DNA of 9,978 nucleotides from Desulfobacterales bacterium (GTDB taxonomy: Bacteria > Desulfobacterota > Desulfobacteria > Desulfobacterales > UBA11574). Below the pieces are notes generated by a model. It did not search any database. It was not told the DNA's origin and saw only the letters and a list, made by a program, of their open reading frames with translations. The stretch's first letter is position 1. Each line of letters opens with the position of its first letter. Position numbers and translations under genes: made by a program. The stretch is taken from positions 1-9,978 of the forward strand of contig JAAXQD010000070.1 in assembly GCA_012974475.1 (NCBI GenBank). The letters are read 5' to 3'. This document shows, piece after piece, positions 5,212 to 9,978 of this stretch.

Positions 5212-5376
5212 TTATAACCCCAACCTCGACTTTAAGAATAAATACCCCTTGGGCTTACGCCCAAACAGTTTAAGCCCCTTTGTTTGGCCACCCCAAGAAT
5301 CCTCACCAATAGGGTGCAGTGCCGCTTCAGGAAATCCACCGAATACCGGGTGGATTTCAACCCCATTCGTGGGCAT
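5212..5376 (-). CDS. possible 54-aa protein, unrecognised
   Basis: A minus-strand ATG frame encodes MPTNGVEIHPVFGGFPEAAL, then HPIGEDSWGGQTKGLKLFGR and KPKGYLFLKSRLGL. The composition (Gly, Trp, balanced charges) looks protein-like, but no ribosome binding site precedes the ATG. The DNA is rich in hairpins: GAAATCCACC/GGTGGATTTC at 5331-5358, CATTCGT/ACGAATG at 5364-5387, and GGGCTTA/TAAGCCC at 5251-5277. It lies 65 bases after the SPOR lipoprotein stop, on the same strand. It may be a small gene, a gene remnant, or a structured repeat element that happens to be open. Confidence 0.3.
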   Translation of the reverse strand: MPTNGVEIHPVFGGFPEAALHPIGEDSWGGQTKGLKLFGRKPKGYLFLKSRLGL

Positions 5377-5387
5377 TGAGACGAATG
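5331..5387. repeat. two adjacent perfect hairpins
   Basis: The first has a 10-bp stem (5331-5340 with 5349-5358) and an 8-base loop. The second has a 7-bp stem (5364-5370 with 5381-5387) and a 10-base loop. Neither is followed by a T-run on either strand, so they are not standard terminators. Confidence 0.6.
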
Positions 5388-5441
5388 CTTCTTGACCGGT
5401 TTTTTATGCGTTCTACCGGGCCATGCCCTTTAAGCACGATT

Positions 5442-6566
5442 CTAGCGCTGAACCACCTTTGACTTGAAATCTTCTTTCTGCAATGCTTTGGCCATTTCAG
5501 AAGCCGCCGCTTCGCTGGGGAAGGCTCCGGTCAACAACCTGAATTTGTTAGGGGACATTCTGTCCGGAAGCCCGTAGGCCGAGTATCCTTTTGATCGAAG
5601 ATCCGCCTCCAGCTCTTTCAGTTCTTTATCACTTGAGAAAATCCCAATCTGAACGGCAAAGGGCATCTTAACCACAAAAGCATGAAGATAGTCCTGCTTT
5701 TTCATTTCATAAGCAGCCCCTTGTGCCGCTTCGAGGGTCCGATAAAAGCCGACATACACACGATACCAATCCCCTTTCCCAGGAATATGGGCATCGGAAA
5801 CAAATCCAGAATACCCTTTGTTTCTGGCTCTCATTGCGGCCTGAATAGATTCTTCCTTGTTCGCATAAGAACTGACTTGAATCACATAGGGATAAAAATC
5901 CTGAGGCCCCGGAGGCGCTCTGTGCCAGCTTGGGGACTGTGTCCTCACTTCATCTTTATTAAGTTCAGAGGTCTCTTGAGCCCCTTCGCCAGATTTGCCG
6001 TCATTACCATTCACCCGGCTCCGATGCATCCGGACATCCACCTCTTTCATTTTCTTAAGTTCTGCCTGGGCGAGTATCAGATCCGCTTCCAATTGAACCA
6101 ATCGTTGGGTGGCCGTCACGATATCGCTGGACTGTTGCTGAGCCACCGCCTGGAGCTTCTCCTTTTCTGCAGCAAAAGCGGAAAGTATGGATTCCAAAAC
6201 ATTAATGTGCTCCAGCATGGCAACGTAAATTTCCGCGCTATCTTTCTCTTCAGAAGATAGCGGCAGCCCAAGATAGATTTTGAGCCAATACAGTGCTGCG
6301 TTGTAATCGATTTCCGAGTTGGCCGGATGAATGCTTAACAAGGCAGCCTTCCATACTGCAGTCTTATAATAGTTTGTGGAAGGATAACGCTCTGCCACAA
6401 TCGAATATTCCTGGGCGGCCTGGTGATATTCAGAGGCGTCTTCCAGGGCAGCCGCACGATCCATATGATTCCGGGCTTGCAATTCAGATCTGGAACCGTG
6501 GAATTGGGAAGAACAACCGGCCACAAGAAAGTATAAGATTACAACGATGACATGATTCCATTTCAT
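5442..6566 (-). CDS. outer-membrane-type lipoprotein with coiled coil and two SPOR domains (QseG-like layout)
   Basis: The 374-aa product starts at the ATG at 6564-6566, which has AAGGA about 7 bases upstream. The longer frame from 6746 is only overlap with the kinase gene. Residues 1-18 form a lipoprotein signal with lipobox LVAGC (Cys18); Ser at +2 favours the outer membrane. A TPR-like helical region (about 38-125) includes ALYWLKIYLGLPLSSEEKDS. A coiled coil covers about 128-178, then a polar linker (180-222). Two SPOR domains follow: 225-300 (YPYVIQVSSYANKEES) and 302-374 (PFAVQIGIFSS). SPOR domains bind denuded peptidoglycan strands. The gene is 16 bases after the kinase stop, so the two are likely co-translated. 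The lipoprotein plus coiled-coil part resembles QseG, the partner of the GlrK/QseE kinase. The SPOR pair is an addition relative to QseG. Confidence 0.88.
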   Translation of the reverse strand: MKWNHVIVVILYFLVAGCSSQFHGSRSELQARNHMDRAAALEDASEYHQAAQEYSIVAERYPSTNYYKTAVWKAALLSIHPANSEIDYNAALYWLKIYLGLPLSSEEKDSAEIYVAMLEHINVLESILSAFAAEKEKLQAVAQQQSSDIVTATQRLVQLEADLILAQAELKKMKEVDVRMHRSRVNGNDGKSGEGAQETSELNKDEVRTQSPSWHRAPPGPQDFYPYVIQVSSYANKEESIQAAMRARNKGYSGFVSDAHIPGKGDWYRVYVGFYRTLEAAQGAAYEMKKQDYLHAFVVKMPFAVQIGIFSSDKELKELEADLRSKGYSAYGLPDRMSPNKFRLLTGAFPSEAAASEMAKALQKEDFKSKVVQR

Positions 6567-6582
6567 GAATAAGTCCTTACTT

Positions 6583-8055
6583 CTATATCGGCACTTGAAT
6601 TGCCGGGCCTTGAAATTCCTCTGGTGCGGCCGGCAGCTCAACCGTGAAGGTCGATCCAGAGTCAACGACACTTTCGGCATAGACCTTGCCGCCATGGCCT
6701 TCTGTAAATGCTTTGACAAGGGCCAAACCGACTCCGATGCCCCCACTCTTTATTCTGCCGATATTGCTGGCTTGATAAAACCTTGTAAATACTTTGGGGA
6801 GTTCCTCTGGCGCGATGCCGATTCCCGAGTCCTGAATCTTAAACTGAGCACCGATGGCGCAGGGGCCGACCTTCACCCTGACGCTCCCATCGTTTCGCGT
6901 GTATTTTATTGCGTTGCTGAGGAGGTTGCTTGCAACGATAGAAATTTTCTTCGCATCCACCATGATCTTGGGCGCAGCGCGGGTAGCCAACTCCACAGTG
7001 ATGTCCTTGCTTGCAGCAATAAGCCTTGCATCTTCAACCAGCGGTTCAACAATCCGGGAGAGATCTGTCCATTCCATGTGGTATTTCATCATACCGGAGT
7101 CAATCTTGGCAAGATCAAGATACTGCTTGCTGAAGACTGTCAACTTGTTAATTCCCCTACGTATAGTATCGAGCATCTGCAACTGTTCAGCATCCATCAT
7201 GGCGAAACATTGATCTTTCAAGATGTCGTGTGCAGAAAGTATCACCTGGAGGGGAGATTGAAGTTCGTGAGAAATCTGCTGCATCATATGGGTTCTGAGT
7301 TCGTTTATATTCTTGATCTTGACGCTCATGTCATTGACTGCATCGACGAGTAGGGCGATTTCATCATTAGAAGAGACCCTGACCGGCTCGTATTTTCCTT
7401 GTGCAATCTGCTCAGTTCCTCGTATCAACTCGTCTATGGGTTTTGTGATTGTTCGGGCAATAAGGAAGGCCACTGAGACAGCCGTCAGCAGCGTCAAGAC
7501 GATTAACAAAAGCGCGACTTTGGCGGAACGGCTTGTGGTTGTATTCATTCTAGACATTGCCTTCTCAATGGAGACCTGATTGATGCTGATAAGATGATCA
7601 AGGGATTTGTACAGGATTTTCAGGCTTTCCGACCTTCGGTTGTCACGTACCGGATTGTAGCCCGTGTCTTGGCTGTCTCTCTCGCTTTGCATGCTGGCGG
7701 CAAACGATTCATGGGCCTGAAACATGTTTCTGACAATGGAACGTTCCGTCTTCTCCGATGATACATCGAGCAATGAATTCAAGCGCTGATCGAATTGCCG
7801 CCTCGTAGCAACGAATAAAGCAAAATAGGTCTCATCACGGGAGATAATATATTTCTGAGCATCTACATTTAGATCATGCAGGATGGCTTGAAGTTGTTTG
7901 GCAAGGTCAACGACCTGGACATTCGCGGTAAGGGTCATCTTCGCTGTATTGGAAACGACATTCAACTTGAACAGGATATACGTGCTGGCGATGATCATTA
8001 TGATGATAATGACACCGAAACCAAGCATCATCTTTTTATAGATAGTCAGCTTCAC
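6583..8055 (-). CDS. membrane sensor histidine kinase (GlrK/QseE-like architecture)
   Basis: The 490-aa protein has TM1 at about 11-31, a helical periplasmic sensor of about 145 residues, TM2 at about 178-200, and HAMP (201-253). The HisKA domain carries the phosphorylated His263 in ISHELQSPL. The ATPase domain has N-box SNLLSNAIKYT (376-386), G1 DSGIGI (409-414), F-box FTRFYQ and G2 GGIGVGLALV (438-447). All key residues are present, so it should be active. The GTG start at 8055 has GGTGA 9 bases upstream. The helix-bundle sensor, HAMP and SHELQSPL, followed by a lipoprotein gene, resemble the GlrK(QseE)-QseG pair. The usual adjacent response regulator gene is absent on both sides. The signal sensed is unknown; cell-envelope state is a reasonable inference. 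Confidence 0.93.
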   Translation of the reverse strand: MKLTIYKKMMLGFGVIIIIMIIASTYILFKLNVVSNTAKMTLTANVQVVDLAKQLQAILHDLNVDAQKYIISRDETYFALFVATRRQFDQRLNSLLDVSSEKTERSIVRNMFQAHESFAASMQSERDSQDTGYNPVRDNRRSESLKILYKSLDHLISINQVSIEKAMSRMNTTTSRSAKVALLLIVLTLLTAVSVAFLIARTITKPIDELIRGTEQIAQGKYEPVRVSSNDEIALLVDAVNDMSVKIKNINELRTHMMQQISHELQSPLQVILSAHDILKDQCFAMMDAEQLQMLDTIRRGINKLTVFSKQYLDLAKIDSGMMKYHMEWTDLSRIVEPLVEDARLIAASKDITVELATRAAPKIMVDAKKISIVASNLLSNAIKYTRNDGSVRVKVGPCAIGAQFKIQDSGIGIAPEELPKVFTRFYQASNIGRIKSGGIGVGLALVKAFTEGHGGKVYAESVVDSGSTFTVELPAAPEEFQGPAIQVPI

Positions 8056-8702
8056 AATTATTAATCACCAAAGAATCTTTTTTCATAAGGGTGGAAAAAG
8101 CCAAACCCTTTCGAAAAAAGCGAAGGATTAGAATTCGCCTTTTGAAATCAAATAAAGCAAATAGATTGAATTACTTAATGCTTTCAACCGAATCCGGGAA
8201 AACGGAAACCAACCATAACCCATCAAGATTACTATACAGATATCAAAATCAAACCAGACCGTCAACCTGGGAAATTTACATAATTCTTACAGATTTTATT
8301 GATTTTGGACATAGCTCACAGCTGAGCCTCGAACCACGCCTTCCCGTATACGCCGTATATTATATAAAACGACGTTTAAAAACCTTCCGATGAATGATTT
8401 TTGAGTCTTTTCCCGAAAAGTATCCCGGGATGTGATGCATTAAATTTGTGACTGTGTTTTGAAGCACCCTCCTGCTGGTCGCTGTTGATCTATCCGAACA
8501 TAATGACCCCGTTGGCTTAAAACGTTTGTCTCAAGCGTTTTAATGCTCCATAAAAATGGCGACAATATCAGCCGAAAATATATTGAAAACCAGATGGTTA
8601 GGTGTCATAAAATCATATCAAACTTTAAGTGTAGATCAATGGAAAAACTGATGGTTTTTCAGATTTTGGGTCAAGCTCCAGGCTCCTTAACAAGGAACTC
8701 AA
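8056..8702. other. gene-free gap between mutY and the histidine kinase
   Basis: No convincing gene is present. A GTG-initiated 100-codon plus-strand frame at 8091-8393 has no recognisable motif and no proper ribosome binding site. The stretch holds a palindrome ATCCCGGGAT (8422-8431), a small GCTCA/TGAGC hairpin near 8310-8330, the long hairpin at 8517-8543, and GAAAAAC/GTTTTTC near 8641-8659. I see no clear promoter for the kinase gene and no clean terminator for mutY. Confidence 0.45.
8517..8543. repeat. 12-bp stem hairpin
   Basis: TTAAAACGTTTG (8517-8528) pairs with CAAGCGTTTTAA (8532-8543) around a TCT loop, with one T-G wobble. The outer 8 bp are perfect. There is no T-run on either side, so it could be an operator rather than a terminator. 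Confidence 0.6.
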
Positions 8703-9770
8703 TCAATCGAGCAAGTGGATAAATTTATGATTGGCTTTGGGAAACGGATAAAGTTCGATCTCCCGGCGTACAATCCATCGGAAATCGATCGGCCCGTTGA
8801 GTTTTACGTCACCGGCCACATATCTACAGGAAAACACGTCCATTAGGATTTTAAAGTGGGTGTAGGCATGCTTGACCTGTGCGATGTGCCCGGCAACCGC
8901 CACCCCCAGGTTCACTTCTTCTTTGATCTCTCTGACACAGGCACTTTCGGGGGTTTCATGTTTCCTGACTTTGCCGCCGGGAAATTCCCATAAGCCTCCT
9001 AGCAGCCCTTCGAATTTTCGGCGCGTGATCAGCATGTGGTTGTTTTTGTAAACCACACCGACGGCGATATGGTGAAGGGGCGTTTTTGGGGTCTTAATCC
9101 GCTTTGGAAATTTATCGACATTCCCGGCTTGATGGGCATGACACAGAGAACAGACGGGACAACCATTGCATTCCGGTTTTCCAGGCTTACAAATGGTAGC
9201 GCCCAATTCCATCATGGCCTGATTGAAAATGCCGGGGTGACGATGATCAAGCAGACGTCCGGCAGTTTCCTTGAAGATTTTATAGGATGACGATTTGTTT
9301 ATGGGGTCCCCGATTTCATAAAGACGGGCCAGAACGCGCTTGACGTTTCCATCCACAACAGCGTAAGGCTGATTGAAGGCAAGGCTCAGAATTGCGGCGG
9401 CGATGTAATCACCGACGCCGGGCAACGCCCGAACCGACGCCCAGTTTTCAGGGAGTTTCCCGGCGTATTGTTCGACAAGGATTTTTGCCGCTCGGTGCAT
9501 ATTGCGAGCCCGGGCATAATACCCCAGACCTTCCCAGGCCTTGAGGACCTTTTGCAAGTCCGCATCTGCCAGCTGTTTGACATGCGGAAAGAGAAGCAAA
9601 AATTTTTGATAATACGGCAGAACAGTTTGTACCTGAGTTTGCTGAAGCATCACTTCCGAAATCCATATCCGGTAAGGATCATCGGTTTCTCGCCATGGAA
9701 GCCGGCGGTGATGGCGACGATACCACTCAATAAGCCGTTTTCGAAACTGTTCGATTTGTTTGGGTGTCAT
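8703..9770 (-). CDS. mutY: A/G-specific adenine glycosylase MutY with Nudix-type C-terminal domain
   Basis: MutY removes adenine mispaired with 8-oxoguanine. The 355-aa protein is complete. Catalytic Glu39 lies in WISEVMLQQTQVQTV, helix-hairpin-helix LPGVGDYIAAAI at 116-127, and Asp140 in VVDGNV. The [4Fe-4S] ligands C194-x6-C201-x2-C204-x5-C210 fit the family. The C-terminal 8-oxoG recognition domain carries a nearly complete Nudix box (G266-x5-E272-x7-REIKEE). In E. coli MutY this box is lost. I place the start at the ATG at 9768-9770: the longer frame to 9872 would run through the tRNA-Ser terminator and across the promoter at 9820. The start lacks a good Shine-Dalgarno sequence. The gene is single, with 650 bases of gene-free DNA after it. 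Confidence 0.95.
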   Translation of the reverse strand: MTPKQIEQFRKRLIEWYRRHHRRLPWRETDDPYRIWISEVMLQQTQVQTVLPYYQKFLLLFPHVKQLADADLQKVLKAWEGLGYYARARNMHRAAKILVEQYAGKLPENWASVRALPGVGDYIAAAILSLAFNQPYAVVDGNVKRVLARLYEIGDPINKSSSYKIFKETAGRLLDHRHPGIFNQAMMELGATICKPGKPECNGCPVCSLCHAHQAGNVDKFPKRIKTPKTPLHHIAVGVVYKNNHMLITRRKFEGLLGGLWEFPGGKVRKHETPESACVREIKEEVNLGVAVAGHIAQVKHAYTHFKILMDVFSCRYVAGDVKLNGPIDFRWIVRREIELYPFPKANHKFIHLLD

Positions 9771-9819
9771 AACGTTTAATGAAGTCAATCGACCATAGGT
9801 CAGGATAATTTGGCAATAC

Positions 9820-9848
9820 ATTATATTAACACACAAAACCGGGACCAA
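9820..9848 (-). promoter_or_regulatory. candidate sigma70 promoter of mutY
   Basis: A perfect -10 TATAAT lies at 9820-9825 on the minus strand, with a poor -35 (TTGGTC) 17 bases upstream. It lies between the tRNA-Ser terminator and the mutY ATG. It would give a leader of about 43 bases and supports the shorter mutY start. Confidence 0.55.
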
Positions 9849-9850
9849 AA

Positions 9851-9880
9851 ACCAAAAAGCCCGGCTTTTCAAGCCGGGCT
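9851..9880 (-). terminator. Rho-independent terminator of tRNA-Ser
   Basis: A perfect 10-bp stem AGCCCGGCTT/AAGCCGGGCT (9858-9867 with 9871-9880) has a 3-base loop. On the minus strand it is followed by TTTTTGGTTTTT. It lies 12 bases after the tRNA CCA end. Confidence 0.93.
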
Positions 9881-9892
9881 AAATATTTGAAA

Positions 9893-9978
9893 TGGCGGAG
9901 AGAGAGGGATTCGAACCCTCGGTGGAAGTTTCCCCCCACACTCGCTTAGCAGGCGAGCGCCTTCAGCCAGCTCGGCCA
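9893..9978 (-). tRNA. tRNA-Ser (anticodon GCU), 5' end cut by the window edge
   Basis: Reading the minus strand, the D-arm starts at the edge (TGGCCGAGCTGGCTGAAGGC). The anticodon stem CTCGC/GCGAG closes loop CTGCTAA, with anticodon GCT at 9948-9950. A long variable arm typical of tRNA-Ser follows, then T-arm GAGGG-TTCGAAT-CCCTC, the 3' acceptor strand, discriminator G and an encoded CCA at 9893-9895. The 5' acceptor strand lies beyond the window. It reads AGC/AGU codons. Confidence 0.95.

Noticed and set aside
5201..5395. 64-codon plus-strand ORF
   Set aside because: It is antisense to the 54-aa frame, and its sequence looks like a low-complexity shadow of the hairpin region.
6567..6746. 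60 extra residues on the lipoprotein
   Set aside because: The segment overlaps the end of the kinase gene in another frame. The true start is followed at once by a lipoprotein signal.
6565..7353. 262-codon plus-strand ORF opposite the kinase
   Set aside because: It is antisense to the conserved kinase catalytic domains and has no recognisable domain.
8091..8393. 100-codon GTG-initiated plus-strand ORF
   Set aside because: It has no spaced ribosome binding site, an unusual Lys/Arg/Asn-rich composition and no known motif.
9771..9872. 34 extra N-terminal residues on MutY
   Set aside because: The extension would start inside the tRNA-Ser terminator and span the TATAAT box. MutY homologs begin near TPKQIEQFRKRL.

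Overview
The window looks like a chromosomal stretch from a Gram-negative bacterium of moderate GC content. My best inference is the Desulfobacterota (former Deltaproteobacteria), from the overall flavour of the proteins rather than a marker gene. Two tRNA genes, an outer-membrane-type lipoprotein, a type IV pilin-like protein and long AT-rich intergenic stretches support a Gram-negative chromosome. No IS transposase, integrase, rRNA or CRISPR array is visible.

Left part (1-2419): an LD-carboxypeptidase gene on the minus strand runs off the left edge and carries a one-base frameshift. It is divergent from a tRNA-Pro(GGG) gene with a strong promoter and terminator. Just downstream lie short degenerate copies of the tRNA-Pro 3' half, then about 900 bases of AT-rich DNA with inverted repeats and one possible promoter. 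That stretch leads to a well-formed 98-aa gene of unknown function with its own terminator.

Middle (2420-5441): mostly small, unusual or decayed genes. A short membrane-segment ORF without a normal start codon (2632) is followed by a sigma54-like promoter (3027) and a 92-aa protein built on a hexad Arg-Arg repeat (3213). Next come coding debris in two frames (3538-3856) and a lone GspG-like pseudopilin on the minus strand. Last is a ribbon-helix-helix type protein ending in QLSLF, a perfect sliding-clamp binding pentapeptide. Its promoter is flanked by repeated GTTTRGG boxes, which suggests autoregulation.

Right part (5442-9978), all minus strand: a membrane histidine kinase is followed 16 bases later by a lipoprotein with a coiled coil and two SPOR domains. 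The layout resembles the GlrK(QseE)-QseG pair, but no response regulator is adjacent. After a gene-free gap of about 650 bases comes mutY, whose C-terminal domain keeps a nearly intact Nudix box. It has its own promoter behind the terminator of a tRNA-Ser(GCU) gene that is cut by the right edge.

The candidates most deserving a second look are the RHH/QLSLF protein with its operator-like repeats, the Arg-Arg hexad protein with its sigma54-like promoter, and the kinase/SPOR-lipoprotein pair.
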